Source of the DNA: Candidula unifasciata
Lineage: Eukaryota; Mollusca; Gastropoda; Stylommatophora; Geomitridae
DNA: 64,000 nucleotides
Direction: 5' to 3'
Assembly: GCA_905116865.2 (NCBI GenBank)
Contig: CAJHNH020007013.1
Location: 85,001-149,000, forward strand
The notes under the pieces were generated by a model, which saw only the letters and a program-made list of their open reading frames with translations, was not told the origin of the DNA and searched no databases. This document shows positions 1-12,370 of the stretch, piece after piece. Each line of letters opens with the position of its first letter. Position 1 is the stretch's first letter. The position numbers were made by a program, and so were the translations under genes.

Positions 1-320
1 GCCCTGTAGCAACATACGGATGTGTGTCGTGGACTATCTCCCTCTTCCCTGTAGCAACATACGGATGTGTGTCGTGGACTATCTCCCTCTGCCCTGTAGC
101 AACATACGGATGTGTGTCGTGGACTATCTCTCCCTCTTCCCTGTAGCAACATACGGATGTGTGTCGTGGACTATCTCCCTCTGCCCTGTAGCAACATACG
201 GATGTGTGTCGTGGACTTATCTTTCTCTTTCCTGTAGCAACATACGGATGTGTGTCGTGGACTATCTCCCTCTTCCCTGTAGCAACATACGGATGTGTGT
301 CGTGGACTATCTCCAAGTCA
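1..320. repeat. 45-bp minisatellite (starts before the window)
   Basis: About seven copies of a 45-48 bp unit containing ccctgtagcaacatacggat. The period is a multiple of three, so a spurious reading frame results. It lies in MCT-B intron 5. Confidence 0.9.
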
Positions 321-2440
321 TGAAGAATGAAAACGGTGTCTTTGGGTTAAAATGCTATAGAAATATTCTCAGAATACCACGGACAAAAAAAGAGAATAAA
401 TACTGACATTGTAATAGATTTGAACATCCAGGAAATCTGGCTAATAAATGGTATCTTGTCTCAAAAACTGAAATATTTTGGCAAGAGCAATGGCGGATAA
501 AAAAAATTTTTTAAAAAAAAAGCAGAAGGTATGTTACCAGGAATGAGGGGCAGGGGCCGACCAACGTGAAGATGAGCACATGATATCAGTGACTGCTTGA
601 ATTTGAAAGTGTATGAGGTGGGACAGATGGCGAGTTTTTTTTAGATAGTTTGGGATAAACTTGACGTTCTGCAAAGGGTCTGCCGCACGATGATGAGGAT
701 GATGAGCTGGCTTGCCAGCGTTAGCTCGATGTTGGTCCTTACCCGCACAGGACCACCGATTACTCTGGGCTGGTGTCACCGTTACAATCGCCTAAATTAT
801 AACTTCTCCTGAGGTTGAACAGGGTATCTGAAATCTGCCCTATTTTGTTAGCTCTCAGGATAGTCGACCTACAAGTAGCAGCCCCAAGAGACAGCTCGAT
901 AAATCTATCTGACGTTTTCCTTTCTTCAGATTTATGTGCACATTTCGCTAGTCTGTTTATTTTGAAATATGGAGAATAGATATCAAGCAAACTAAACTTA
1001 GAATCTGTCAGCGTCACATTCTAACAAACACAAGCGAGAAGTTAACGTTGCGTTTGGAAAGCCCTCCTCAGCACTATACATAAATCTACATTCATCATCA
1101 TCAGGTGCCTTGCCGACTGGCGTGGGCGATCATGCCTCTCCATAATCCACGATCTCCTGCAGCATGTATCAGTTCGTGTGCCGACACACCTCCATGACTT
1201 GCAACAATACTGTCAAGAATCTTTTCTCGTTGTCTGTCTCTCTCCTTCCTTCCACAGATCTTTTCAGTGGTCACAACATGTTCTATTTTCCCTATTCTCA
1301 TAACACGGCCAAAAAAAAAATGATGATTGTCTCCTTCATGTCTGTGATAATTTGTCTTCGGGCTCCTGCCTATTTCCTAACCTCGTGGCTGCTCTTTTTG
1401 GCTGTCTAAGGTATTTTAAGCATTCTTCTGTAAAACCATATCGTGGAGGCCTCTAGAAATTGTTTGGCCTGCCTACCGATTGTTCAGGATTTACAGCCAT
1501 ATATTAAAACTGAATGTATGTAGCAAGCAAGAATACTTTTTTTTAAAATGTCTTAATGACAAAAAAAATAAACTGGACAAGATGTTCTTCATTTTATAAA
1601 ATGCAGTTTTTGCCTGTCCAATTCTATTTCTTATCTCAGAAATGCATCTTCCATCTGATGTTATCCATGTGCCCAGATAATTAAATTTTTTGTACTTGTC
1701 CCAAAATAATACCATCGACTGTTATTACACATTTAGAAATAATTCTTTTTTTTTTTTTTTTTGGGATACCGCCGCTATCAATACTACAGATGTAAACAAA
1801 AATACACAACATCACTTAGCTGACGTATTTCCGACTGAAATCACGTTGCTGTCAGGCTAGTAGAATGAATTAAATGAGGATTGTAATAAATGCTTTTCTT
1901 TCCTCAGACGTCTGTATACGTTCTGCAGATTTGCACCCTGAAATATTCTACACAGCTTCCTGTCAATCTATACTTTGACATAGTCTAGATCTGTCACACT
2001 CCACGTTTACTTTTTGATTGTGGTCAGTATACTGTTATATCGCTCGATGTGATAGAAATGTCTCATCTTTCTTACCTTGATTCACTTCAAACAGGTGATT
2101 GCTACTTAAGGTTCTTATTAAATAAACCACACATTTATATCGTACCGTTTAAATTAGAAAGAAAGAAAAAAAGTCTAGAAAAATATAATGGTACTTGGTA
2201 CAACTTGAGGGCTTAGGTAGGTTTTATGTCCTTCACTTGACCTTACAAACGACAACAGTATTAACTGGAATTTTTTGGTTTTCCCAAGCAATCGGTGCAT
2301 GCTTGGTAGTTTGCCATTGCTGTCTGAACGATTCGAAGCTCATTCTGTTGTCGAAATCAGAACAAAGCTATTGGCTGCCAAATAGCCTGCGAATGGCTTT
2401 GAACCTTGGTGTAACGGAACTCTAGCTAAATCGGGTACCA
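321..2440. other. Intronic sequence with few features
   Basis: This belongs to MCT-B intron 5. Apart from the retroelement fragment at 1485-1720 and short T- and A-runs (for example 1745-1762), nothing coding or structured was recognised. Confidence 0.5.
1485..1720 (-). mobile_element. LINE reverse-transcriptase C-terminal fragment
   Basis: The minus strand reads FNYLGTWITSDGRCISEIRN followed by RIGQAKTAFYKMK. This is the well-known post-RT block of non-LTR retrotransposons (YLG..I..DG....EI..RI..A..AF). It is short and 5'-truncated. Confidence 0.75.
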
Positions 2441-2590
2441 GGTGAAATCGTGGAAAGTAAAGGCAGCCGGCGTGATGTTCACCACATCATCCACGGAGTG
2501 CCGATTAGTCTATAAAACATATGTCTAGCCCTGCATGCCCTATACGCCTAAAGGCTTAGAACAGGGTCCTTTACATACTTATTTTAAACG
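2440..2590 (+). mobile_element. SINE family 1, 3'-half fragment
   Basis: This matches the 3' half of the tRNA-derived SINE at 35104-35375. It shares the blocks aagtaaaggc, ggcgtgatg, the ccacatcatc region, tctagccct, gccctatacgcctaaaggc and gggtccttta. The tRNA head is missing. Confidence 0.75.
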
Positions 2591-2696
2591 ATATATCAAA
2601 ACTATAACTGAGCTCACAACCCTTGAGCTGAAACGCCTATGCACCCAAAGATAGCAGTAGAAAATCAGAAGGCACGAGCCGAAGACTGCCACCTAC

Positions 2697-3040
2697 CTCA
2701 TGTTTTTGACGTTAATTGCCTGACTGTTATCGTCAGGCTCGGCTGACGCTAGGGGCCCTGACAGATGGATGTCTTTTCTAGAGAATGGTAGCTGAACATC
2801 TTCCCTGATTCTGTTCAGGTTGGCATCAGACAGGCTAATGAAGGCGAGACCTAAAGGTGCGTGGGCTCGAGGTCGTGGCTGGCCTGTTGCTGGAGTCTTG
2901 TCAACTCTCAGGCCCACCTTGGGTGATCCCACCCGCTTCAGCAATTCCAGCGTGTTTGACCGAGGTCTTCCATCAGTAGGCTGAGAATCCACAGAGGCAA
3001 CTTTCTCCGAGGACTTCTGTTTCTTATCCTTTATTCCTGT
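2697..3040 (-). CDS. MCT-B exon 5 (central loop)
   Basis: This exon is 344 nt, phase 0 to 2. The acceptor is TTTGTTTAG|ACAGGA and the donor CATGAG|GTAGGT. It encodes TGIKDKKQKSSEKVAS at its start and a later PFSRKDIHLSG that resembles [13 protein letters not shown] in MCT-A exon 10. That similarity and the phases support the call. Confidence 0.8.
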
Positions 3041-5226
3041 CTAAACAAATATAAAACAGTCAGCCAGTTAAAAACATCTGTAATATGTTAAACCTGTAAC
3101 CAATATATCGTGATTTCTCAACTCTACTCTTGTGTTCCGTGCTTTTATCTAATTTCTGTTTACAATTTAAGCTATATCCTAAACCGTTCGTGTAGGAAGT
3201 ACGTAGTTTATTTTCAAGCCGGCCTGATGGCCTGGTTTAGTTTGATACGTGAGCAACATTGCTTAACAGACCTCTACATAGTGATGATATCCTGATCAAT
3301 GAAATATCATTATTACTGGATTATTTAAAGGAATGAGTGAATACCACATGAATCAATAAATAAATAAACCTATAGTCGAAAGGAAAAACATATTAAATGA
3401 AAGCTAATGTAAGTGGCTTCCGGTCAAAATGGACGCTAGGCAGGAGCACTGTTCGAAGTTGAGGCACATTTTTTGCTTCTGCCGGACAGTGGCCGATGCA
3501 TTTTTGCTCCATCTGTAGACTGGATATAGTTTCGTTGCCCAGCTTCTGAGTTCAATGCATGGCGTGACACTGTGAGCTGCGGATTTCATTTTGAATGTTT
3601 TTTTCGACTGTGGCCAAAGTGGTGGTGTGAATTGTAGATTCAGAAAATGGCGCGATGCCTGTCATGCAATGTTGGTGGTGCCCGTATGTGATTAAAATTG
3701 ATCGTGTTTGCTATGAAGCTGAAACTAAGACTACCAGACCAGACTACCAGACCACATTAAATGAATAAACGATAGTCTCGGTGACCGACTGAATAATGAA
3801 TGTAATTAGAATCTGTGTTTACAAAACAAAATATAGCCTGCAAAGTAAAGGTGAGAAATAAGATGAAACTATTGCCATGTACACATATAAGTGTAATAAA
3901 TAGACAGTACAAGCACACATATAAGTCTAATAAATAGACAGTACAAGCACACATAGAAGTCTAATAAATAGACAGTACAAGCACACATAGAAGTCTAATA
4001 AATAGACAGTACAAGCACACATAGAAGTCTAATAAATAGACAGTACAAGCACACATAGAAGTCTAATAAATAGACAGTACAAGCACACATAGAAGTCTAA
4101 TAAATAGACAGTACAAGCACACATATAAGTGTAATAAACAGACAGTACAAGCACACATAGAAGTCTAATGGCTAATACACAGACAGTACAAGCACACATA
4201 GAAGTCTAATGGGTAATACACAGACAGTACATGTACACACATAAGTCTAATCCACAGACAGTACATGTACACAAAGAAGTCTAATACACAGACAGTACAT
4301 GACACATAGAAGTCTAATACACAGACAGTACAAGTACACATATAAGTCTAATACACAGACAGTATATGTACACATATAAGTCTCATACACAGACAGTACG
4401 TGTACACATAGAAGTCCAATACACAGATATGACAAGTACACATAGAAGTCTAATACACAGACAGACTAATACACAGACAGACTTACAAGCACTTGTTTGT
4501 TGTCACATTCTGGCCAACTGGGAAGAGGACAAAAGCACAGAGACAAATATTCGGGGGTTATATCTTCATTAACAAACCTCAAGAGGTTCGGAATTCTGAA
4601 GAAGAGGATTTCCAAAAACAGAAGAAAGAGGTAACGCTGAGAGGAAAACCACTTACCGAAGACAGCGAGGACATGTTTATGTTCTGCATGTTTGGCGTCG
4701 AGTGGAAAAACAACATTGGAGGGCGTGTGGATTTGTCAGTATTTTTTGCACGTGTTGTGATCACAGAGGTTCTGTCCTGCTCATTTTTCAGGGTAATTAA
4801 CGGAGCCGCCTCTTGAGGAGTTACTCCATTGGTAGAAGCACCTGGTGTCTTCTTCAGTGCCCCACGATACCTCACCAGTTCCCCATCTTCTAGGGCTTCA
4901 GATCTGGTCTTACATTTGTCCCTAGAAGGGGCACCTATCTGCAGTTCCAGCGGCCTGACTAAAGCACCAAAGACAACCCCGTTCAGAATCAAACCTCCGA
5001 GCAACAAGAGTGTCCAGCTCCAGTTGTATTGGTCCAGCAGGAAGTCTGTAAGTGGGGCCAGTATAAACGTCCCTATCCCTGACCCACACACGGCGATCCC
5101 CGTGGCGAAAGCTCTTCGTTCCTCAAAGTAAACACTGACGGCAACAATGGCGGGCAGATACATTAGCCCAAACCCGATCCCTGAGGAGAAGAGGAAATCA
5201 GATGTATGTACATGTGTGAACGTTGA

Positions 5227-5266
<40 letters not shown>

Positions 5267-5347
5267 CAAGCCTTCACAAATGTGCGCACACATATATATG
5301 TATATGTATACGTGTGTGCGCTAGTGAGTGTGTGTGTGTGTGTGCGT

Positions 5348-5421
<74 letters not shown>

Positions 5422-8400
5422 TTTTTGAACTGATTTGAATAAAGACATTTAAAAAAAATACTCAATATGTATATGGTTTCTTTGACAACATACGGAAATG
5501 CATCTGGCGTTGTGACAACATACAGACATACACCTTGCGCTGTGACAACATACAGACATGCATCTGGCGCTGTGACAACATACAGACATGCATCTGACGC
5601 TGTGACAACATACAGACATACATCTGACGCTGTGACAACATACAGACATGCATCTTACGCCATGACAACATACAGACATACATCTGACGCTGTGACAACA
5701 TACAGACATACATCTGACGCTGTGACAACATACAGACATACATCTGACGCTGTGACAACATACAGACATGCATCTGACGCTGTGACAACATACAGATATG
5801 CATCTTACGCTGTGACAACATACAGACATACATCTTACGCTGTGACAACAAACAGACATACATCTTACGCTGTGACAACAAACAGACATACATCTTACGC
5901 TGTGACAACATACAGACATACATCTGACGCTGTGACAACATACAGACATACATTCGACGCTGTGACAACATACAGACATGCATCTTACGCTGTGACAACA
6001 AACAGACATACATCTTACGCTGTGACAACATACAGACATACATCTGACGCTGTGACAACATACAGACATACATTTGACGCTGTGACAACATACAGACATG
6101 CATCTGACGCTGTGACAACATACAGACATGCATCTTACGCTGTGACAACATACAGACATGCATCTGGCGCTGTGACAACATACAGACATACATCTGACGC
6201 TGTGACAACATACAGACATACATCTGACGCTGTGACAACATACAGACATTCATACATCTGATGGTGTGACAACATACAGACATACATCTGACGCTGTGAC
6301 AACATACGGACATACATCTTACGCCATGACAACATACAGACATACGTCTGACGCTGTGACAACATACAGACATACATCTGACGCTGTGACAACATACAGA
6401 CATACATCTGACGCTGTGACAACATACAGACATACATCTGACGCTGTGACAACATACAGACATACATCTGACGCTGTGACAACATACAGACATACATCTG
6501 ACGCTGTGACAACATACAGACATACATCTTACGCCGTGACAACATACAGACATACATCTTACGCCATGACAACATACAGACATACATCTGACGCTGTGAC
6601 AACATACAGACATACATCTGACGCTGTGACAACATACAGACATACATCTGACGCTGTGACAACATACAGACATGCATCTTACGCCATGACAACATACAGA
6701 CATACATCTGACGCTGTGACAACATACAGACATACATCTTACGCCATGACAACATACAGACATACATCTTACGCTGTGACAACATACAGACATACATCTT
6801 ACGCCATGACAACATACAGACATACATCTGACGCTGTGACAACATACAGACATACATCTGACGCTGTGACAACATACAGACATACATCTGACGTTGTGAC
6901 AACATACAGACATACATCTGACGCTGTGACAACATACAGACATACATCTGACGCTGTGACAACATACAGACATACATCTGACGCTGTGACAACATACAGA
7001 CATACATCTGACGCTGTGACAACATACAGACATACATCTGACGCTGTGACAACATACAGACATACAACAGACGCTGTTACAACATACAGACATACATCTT
7101 ACGCTGTGACAACATACAGACATGCAACTGACGCTGTGACAACATACAGACATACATCTGACGCTGTGACAACATACAGACACGCATCTTAAATTTTGCG
7201 CAAACAGTTTAGAAGTATATGTAGATATTAGAAACTAAATGCTAAAAGAACATGTTGCGAATACTGACGTCCTAGAGATGCCAACATTCTTCACATACCA
7301 GCTCTGAGTTTAAAAAAAAAAAAAAAAAATCCAATCTGTATCATTCTCCTAAAATAAAACACTTAAATCTATAGATGTTAAAGTGGTTAAATGTCAACAT
7401 TAATGGAAGAAATGATTCCTAGAAAATCATAGGCATCAGAAAACACAACTTACCACCTATCACCCCATATGTCATGATCAGCATGGTCACGTTAGTACTC
7501 CACGAACTGACGATGAAAGCGAAGGCGGCCACTAAACTTCCTGCAATGATCACCCGGCGGCATCCGAAACGATTGGTCAGTGCGCTGACCACTGGACCTT
7601 ATGATAGAAGGTAGATGTTATAACCTGAAAATGCCATTACCTGATTTTAAATATGAATTTACAATTTAAAAGGTATGCCTGTTTGGAAAATAAACGTTAA
7701 GACAAACGTGGTTAGAAGAGGCCAAATCGAGTTTACCGAACCCCACTCATGGTATCAAAAGGGTTGCGCCGGATAGAACTTAATGGAGAACTTCACTGCG
7801 AGCCTGGTGTGGCGTACAATGGCACAACAAGATGATGACGCATCTGAAGGAAAACAGGTGCAGAGAAAAGATAGTGATGGTATATGCTCGCCTCTCACAC
7901 TACAGAAATCTGCACTTGTCTACCATAGTTCCCCGTGTGTTCCGGAGTCCCTTTGTGGGGGGAAACAAGAAAAGACCAACTGCCTATCTAAAAGCATGTC
8001 GTAAGAGTTGACAAATTGGGAGCTTTCTTCGACACAGCAACCTGGACTGCTAGGAAGACACAGAATTCTAGCACCAAACACTAAGCGATGAAATAGTAAT
8101 ACAGTTTATTGCCATAATTATAACCGATATTGACTAGGACGAGGCTAGCTTCCTGGTCAGAGGCTGAATGTGGCTAACTCAAATTGAACGAACGAACAGT
8201 CTGCAGACAAATGAGTCAGAACTGTAGAACGGATGTCACGCAACACTTAAGCTCTAGAACAGGATGCGTCTAGAAATCGACTAACAACTAAAACTTTCTG
8301 CCGGAGTTTACATCCGGTGAAAGTGAAAAAAGGTCTCATGATAATCATTCAGCCGATGGTTTACAGAACGTCGCTCTCATAGCAGCCCGTGATTTCTTCA

Positions 8401-10852
8401 AGGGATCATGAACACTACAGGCACCGCAGTGTATAGAGTTCCACAAGTTTGGTGACGGCGACGGGTATGGCCCAAACTGACGTTTTGCACACTCCTTTGA
8501 GATACCCGTAATATACTTGGAGAACATATATCTTCAGTTGTCCTGACTCTGTCTTGCCACTGGACCCAGATATGACTCAGGCGAGAAAGTGAGGTCGATG
8601 ACACTACGCAACTATTCCTCACTTTAATCCAAGTCACCGCGCAAGTCTCTCTTTCTTCACCAAGCAAACAGAACAGCAAGACTGAAAAGACTGGACAGAA
8701 AGGCGACTGCAGGAGATCCCCTCCCTGGCACAACGCTCATTCCCTGTCCTCACTGTCCAAGAACTTTTCGGGCCCACATTGGCCTCATCAGTCATCTTCG
8801 TACTCATATTTGATGACGAAGAGTGTCATCATCATCTTGATGGACAACACACACACATACTTGGAGAAATCAATTCAAGTAAATGTGCTATCCGGGCTAG
8901 ATTTCAGGGATGTTGCCAGCTGATTTAGTTTACTCAACAACTGAGTGCTATTTGATCCTAACAGCTCTAACCAGTTCTGTATCGGTTTACTAATCTTCTT
9001 TCTCTACCAGTATATTGTTCATATCTGACAACGGCTCTTGTGGCGTGTAGTTCTTGTAGTCTTGTCAAGTTTGTCAGTTCACTGTCTTTTCTCAAATATC
9101 TGCACGTCCTGCTTCCTTGAAAACAATGAGAACTTTGGCTCGGTCCATTGTTTTTCCTGTGCCTACGGTGGCCCTGCCAGCAAGCCAGCCTGCTTGCTAA
9201 TTCCCTTTCAATACAGAGTGCCCTGGGACAAAAGTGAACCTGTTTTCTATCAGACATTTTCTTAGAGAGGCAAAACAATATCTTGGAACCTATACAGACA
9301 GTTAGAAACCTTCATGGGAAAAATCCAGTGTCTCTAGCCATGTTTTTGCCTTTGTTACCACCATTACCCCCATAGTCAGACTACTTGTAACCAAGTCAAG
9401 AATATCACTTTATTCCTTTACAGGTAGTTCTCCCTCCAACGAGACCCGTTATAGCTCTTGAGTTTAGCACCTGTCGAACGCATGTTTCGTTTACTAGAAA
9501 GAAGATTATCATGGCCTGGAGAGAATGCGGCACCTGGGTGTAACCAGAGGGTCTGGCTGGTTCACTACACTCAGAGGAAAGGCAAGACAGACTTTTAATC
9601 AGATTGTGACCGGTACTATCAGTATTGGAAATCTGCGCTGGCTGCTGAAGATGAGGACGGAGTGCTGTGATGACAATTCTTGACTCAACTCAACTCATGT
9701 TTCGTTTAAAGTGTCTCATGTGCTTATTTATAATTTGTGTTTGTATGGAGGATGTGTTTGTTTTGAAGTGATCAATCATTAATTACTCACCAATGAACAG
9801 ATATAATCCAACCTGCAGGGAACTCGCCAAAGAAATAGTACTCTTCGGTTCTTGAAAGACCCGCTCCAGCTCTCCCAACAACACCCCAAATGTGTAGGTC
9901 AACCCATCCACGATCAAACTGATGATCAGGGCACTTAGAACGATCACCCAGCCCCAGCTGTAAGAGGAATGGAGTCAAACACCTCATGTTTGCTTTTGCT
10001 TGTAACAACTGACAAGGCAACAACATAAAACAGAAAGTGTAGAAGTGAAACAAAAAGTAAATGTTCCTTTTCCGCGCCTTAAGACGTATCGGGCATATAG
10101 GGCTAGACCTATATTTTTATAAACCAGTCGGCACAAGATGGGTGATGTGGTCAGTACTACGCCGGGAGCCTTTACTTCCTGGAACTGCACCCAGTACCCA
10201 CTCAAGGCTGGGTCAACCTAGGAGTCTAGGTAATTTTTTTAAAAAGCCCGGTCCACCATGGAGCTAATCCCCGACCTTCCGATCCGCAGCGAGCTTCTAG
10301 CCGCTCCGCCACGGCGACTCCCAGTGTAGAAGTAGCACAGTCAGAACAGAATGAATGAATCAAGAATTGACACAACCGCATTCGGGAGATTCCCACAACT
10401 GCTCCGTCCCCTTCTTCAGCAGTCAACGAAGAGTCGGCCTGTTAATAGTACCAGTTGCAACCTGACTGCGAGTCTGATTATAGTTATCCCTCAGTGTTGA
10501 ATATTTTCCACAACCTGAATTCACGCCGCGTTGAATCAGTCTTTTAATGTATAGAATCTCGCCCTAGTCTATTGCACTGTCTATTTGGTCAAAAAGAGCC
10601 TTCGCCACGTCCGCTTTATTATAGAATAGCTCACCATTCAGAGGGGTGGCAGCAGCAGCTCGTTACCTCGTACACCTGCAAATCCTGGACAGAAAACACA
10701 AGGGAAAAAAAAAACGCCAATAGAAAACATCATAACAACAAAACAAATGGAAATCACACGCATGGATAATATCGTTCTACACTACATCACAGTGTTTGGT
10801 GAACTTGCTGCTTAAAATGTGTAGATTGTGAGAAAAAAAGTGACATTAGTGG

Positions 10853-10898
<46 letters not shown>

Positions 10899-11643
10899 AA
10901 TGCCCGAAAATGAAAAAGAGAATGATTGTTTTGAAAAGGAAAGCAGAAGAAGCAGCAGTAGTTGCATAAGTCGAAGAAGAAGAAGAAGAAGAAGAAGAAG
11001 AAGAAGAAGAAGAAGAAGAAGAAGAAGAAGAAGAAGAAGAAGAAGAAGAAGAAGAAGAAGAAGAAGAAGAAGAAGAAGAAGAAGAAGAAGAAGAAAAAGA
11101 TGATGATGAAGAAAATGAAGAAGAAGAAGAAGAAGATGATGATGATGAAGAAAATGAAGAAGAACCAGAAGAAGAAGAACCAGAAGAAGAACAACAACAA
11201 GAACAACAAGAAGAACAACAAGAAGAAGAACAGCAAGATGAAGAACAAGAAGAAATTAAAGACTCACCAGAAAGAGCACCATGCCACAGGTAAACTTACC
11301 CTCCATCTGGAACTTTCCAGGCAACAGTGTCCTTGACCTCACTGGTCCCTGCAGTCTCCAGGTCACCATTCTCAAACCCAGCAGCAACTCCATTATTTTC
11401 AGTGTCTGCATCACCACGATCTCCTTCCAGTTTACTACCACTTTCATGTTCCGACTTATCCATGTCCGTATCTGCTGCTTTATCTTGAATCTCTTCTCTT
11501 GAATAGACTCCGATCTTGTCACTAACTCGTTCCACAAATTGTATACCAGGATTACTCATATTCGTATCATTAAAATCTTTCAGTGTTGTATTTTCAACCA
11601 AACTTTCTGCTCCCGTCTTGGTTTTCGCGTCTGAGTTTTCCAT
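2697..11643 (-). CDS. MCT-B: second SLC16/MCT-like transporter, 3' part outside the window
   Basis: Five exons in phase give 507 codons plus 2 nt. Residues 1-111 are an acidic hydrophilic N-terminus. The motif VPDGGWGW spans the exon 1/2 junction (about 111-118). TM1-TM2 follow, then TM3-TM4, YFEERRAFATG with TM5-TM6, and a long polar loop. TM7-TM12 and the stop must lie left of position 1, because the last visible donor (2696-2691) leaves phase 2 and no matching exon is seen before the edge. The gene is transcribed in the same direction as MCT-A and lies downstream of it, as a tandem paralogue. It has fewer introns: TM1 and TM2 share one exon, and TM5-TM6 run uninterrupted into the loop. The protein is a membrane solute transporter of unknown substrate. 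Confidence 0.9.
3400..3755 (+). mobile_element. LINE 3'-UTR-type dispersed repeat
   Basis: This matches the 3' end of the LINE at 55513-57345 (shared blocks gcatttttgctccat, tgtagactgga, cccagcttctgagtt, gtgtgacactgtgagct). It ends in a similar reiterated actaccag tail. An inverted relative is at 44195-44765. Confidence 0.7.
3885..4485. repeat. 34-bp minisatellite
   Basis: About 17 units around gacagtacaagcacacatag, with unit lengths varying (about 29-38) through gain and loss of a taataaata segment. It lies in MCT-B intron 4. Confidence 0.9.
4657..5180 (-). CDS. MCT-B exon 4 (TM4-TM6 and loop)
   Basis: This exon is 524 nt, phase 1 to 0. The acceptor is TTCTCCTCAG|GGATCG and the donor CTTCG|GTAAGT. 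It encodes IGFGLMYLPAIVAV, YFEERRAFATGIAVCGSGIG, TM6, VVFGALVRPL and a polar loop. The acceptor has an ordinary pyrimidine tract and no array, unlike the equivalent MCT-A exon. Confidence 0.94.
5229..5419. repeat. (TG)n and (GA)n microsatellites
   Basis: A (TG)n run occupies 5229-5262, followed by TA/TG-rich sequence and a (GA)n run at 5349-5419. Both are in MCT-B intron 3 close to the exon 4 acceptor. Confidence 0.95.
5480..7190. repeat. 30-bp minisatellite, about 57 copies
   Basis: Uniform 30-bp units share acaacatacagacatacatc and a variable gacgctgtg / tacgccatg end. Because 30 is divisible by three, very long open frames appear on both strands. These are repeat artefacts inside MCT-B intron 3. 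Confidence 0.97.
7454..7597 (-). CDS. MCT-B exon 3 (TM3-TM4)
   Basis: This exon is 144 nt, phase 1 to 1, the same length and phases as MCT-A exon 4. The acceptor is TATCATAAG|GTCCAG and the donor AGGTG|GTAAGT. It encodes GPVVSALTNRFGCRRVIIAG, TM3, and MLIMTYGVIGG. Confidence 0.95.
8715..8830 (+). mobile_element. LINE ORF C-terminal C2H2-finger fragment
   Basis: The plus strand reads CPHCPRTFRAHIGLISHLRT then H-I-stop. This C2H2 end block (CP.C.R.F....GL.SH.RTH) is typical of the C-terminus of some metazoan non-LTR retroelements. A second copy is at 60470-60540. Confidence 0.7.
9480..9695 (+). mobile_element. LINE 3'-end fragment (RNase-H LINE family)
   Basis: This is similar to 54560-54775: a shared region tatcatggcctggagagaat, then ctgctgaagatgaggacgga and a closing gactcaact block. 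It is a short, broken copy of that family's C-terminal coding end. Confidence 0.75.
9791..9957 (-). CDS. MCT-B exon 2 (TM1-TM2)
   Basis: This exon is 167 nt, phase 2 to 1. The acceptor is CTCTTACAG|CTGGGG and the donor CATTG|GTGAGT. It encodes WGWVIVLSALIISLIVDGLT (TM1) and EPKSTISLASSLQVGLYLF (TM2), corresponding to MCT-A exons 2 and 3 fused. Confidence 0.94.
10058..10322 (-). mobile_element. SINE family 1, near full-length
   Basis: On the minus strand the element runs from gggagtcgccgtggcggagc (tRNA-like head) through the AAGTAAAGGC and CCACATCACCCATC blocks to a 3' end near tccttt. It is the inverted counterpart of 35104-35375. Confidence 0.85.
10323..10455 (-). mobile_element. LINE 3'-end fragment
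   Basis: The reverse complement matches the LINE end at 54670-54770 (ctgctgaagaaggggacgga and gtgtcaattcttgattca blocks). It adjoins the SINE copy. Confidence 0.65.
10852..11252. repeat. (ATG)n then long (GAA)n purine tract
   Basis: (GAT/ATG)n lies at 10852-10897 and a GAA-rich tract at 10972-11252, about 280 nt of nearly pure purine on the plus strand. It starts about 45 nt inside MCT-B intron 1 from the exon 1 donor. Homopolymer peptides in its frames are artefacts. Confidence 0.95.
11300..11643 (-). CDS. MCT-B exon 1 (N-terminus)
   Basis: This exon is 344 nt, leaving phase 2. It starts at the first ATG of the open frame (MENSDAKTKTGAESL). The donor is GGAGG|GTAAGT. The N-terminus is acidic and Ser/Asp/Glu-rich and ends VPDGG, so the MCT motif is completed across the splice. 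No in-frame stop was found in the about 40 nt checked upstream, so the start is likely rather than certain. Confidence 0.82.
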
Positions 11644-12114
11644 TTTATGTTCGTCTGCAACTTCAACAAACGATAATGTGTTTGTTATTTGAGTAAAGTC
11701 TGTCTATTTGTTGTCTGCTTCTCTGGTATGGCGTCACTTAGACAATCCTAACATCGTCGCACCAAACAGCCACTACAGCCGTTTTCTGTCTGTACCACAT
11801 ATTCCACATTAGATCGATGTCTTCTTTGACAACGTGTATGAAGCATGTCTGACTGTTAGATGATTGATATGCAAATATTTCTGAGATCTTGATTGAGGTC
11901 TGACGAATATATCTGGAATCGTGAAAAGTGAAAACAGATAAAAGAATACAATATAAATCCACATCTTCACACTTGTGTCTAATATAGTGGTGTTTTTATG
12001 GACAAAAGAAACAAACTGGAAACAGAGGAATACGTCAATAAGGATCAGACAACATATTTAAGAATTCCTAATTTTTGAGATAACTGGTTTCAGAAAGCAG
12101 AGACACACAAAAAG

Positions 12115-12370
12115 GTTAACTTGTGTGCAGTCAGTTGCTTGACCTTGGGGGTTGCGTGGTCTCGAGGCATGGAGTCTGCCTCGAGTGCTGGAGGTACGGA
12201 GTTCAAGCCCCGGTGGAGGCTGGGAATTCTAATAATTTCCACCGGTCTATGGGTAGTAAGATCGCACGGCCGTGTGTACTGTTAAGCAGAGTATTTCACG
12301 AACCTCGCCAATGCTACGAAGATCGTGCATTGCGCGATTCTTTGGTCTCAGACTTGAGTTAGAGAAGTAG
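12115..12370 (+). mobile_element. Possible second tRNA-derived SINE
   Basis: The block ggggttgcgtggtctcgagg resembles a tRNA A-box region, and ggagttcaagccccggtgg resembles a B box with its flank. A non-tRNA body follows. Only one copy was seen, so the SINE call is tentative. Confidence 0.45.

Larger units (their letters stand above)
7598..9790. other. MCT-B intron 2
   Basis: The intron holds an (AAG)n-family repeat fragment near 8230-8335, a LINE zinc-finger end near 8715-8830 and a LINE 3' end at 9480-9695. The remainder shows no supported feature. Confidence 0.5.

Noticed and set aside
760..1017. Minus-strand 85-codon frame left of MCT-B exon 5 as the next MCT-B exon
   Set aside because: It is hydrophilic and shows none of the TM7-TM12 features expected next. 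The missing exons must lie outside the window.
4493..5131. Plus-strand frames opposite MCT-B exon 4
   Set aside because: The minus strand encodes conserved MCT helices here; the plus frames have no recognisable motif.
5480..7190. CRISPR-like array (30-bp repeats)
   Set aside because: Units are directly contiguous with no unique spacers, and the context is a eukaryotic intron. The same reasoning excludes the 29-32 bp arrays elsewhere.
5449..7192. Long open frames of 264-573 codons on both strands (repeats such as MSVCCHSVRC)
   Set aside because: They follow entirely from a 30-bp array whose period is divisible by three; several frames on both strands are open at once and the array lies inside an MCT-B intron.
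10787..11336. Poly-Phe, poly-Arg and poly-Lys frames
   Set aside because: Translation of a (GAA)n microsatellite.
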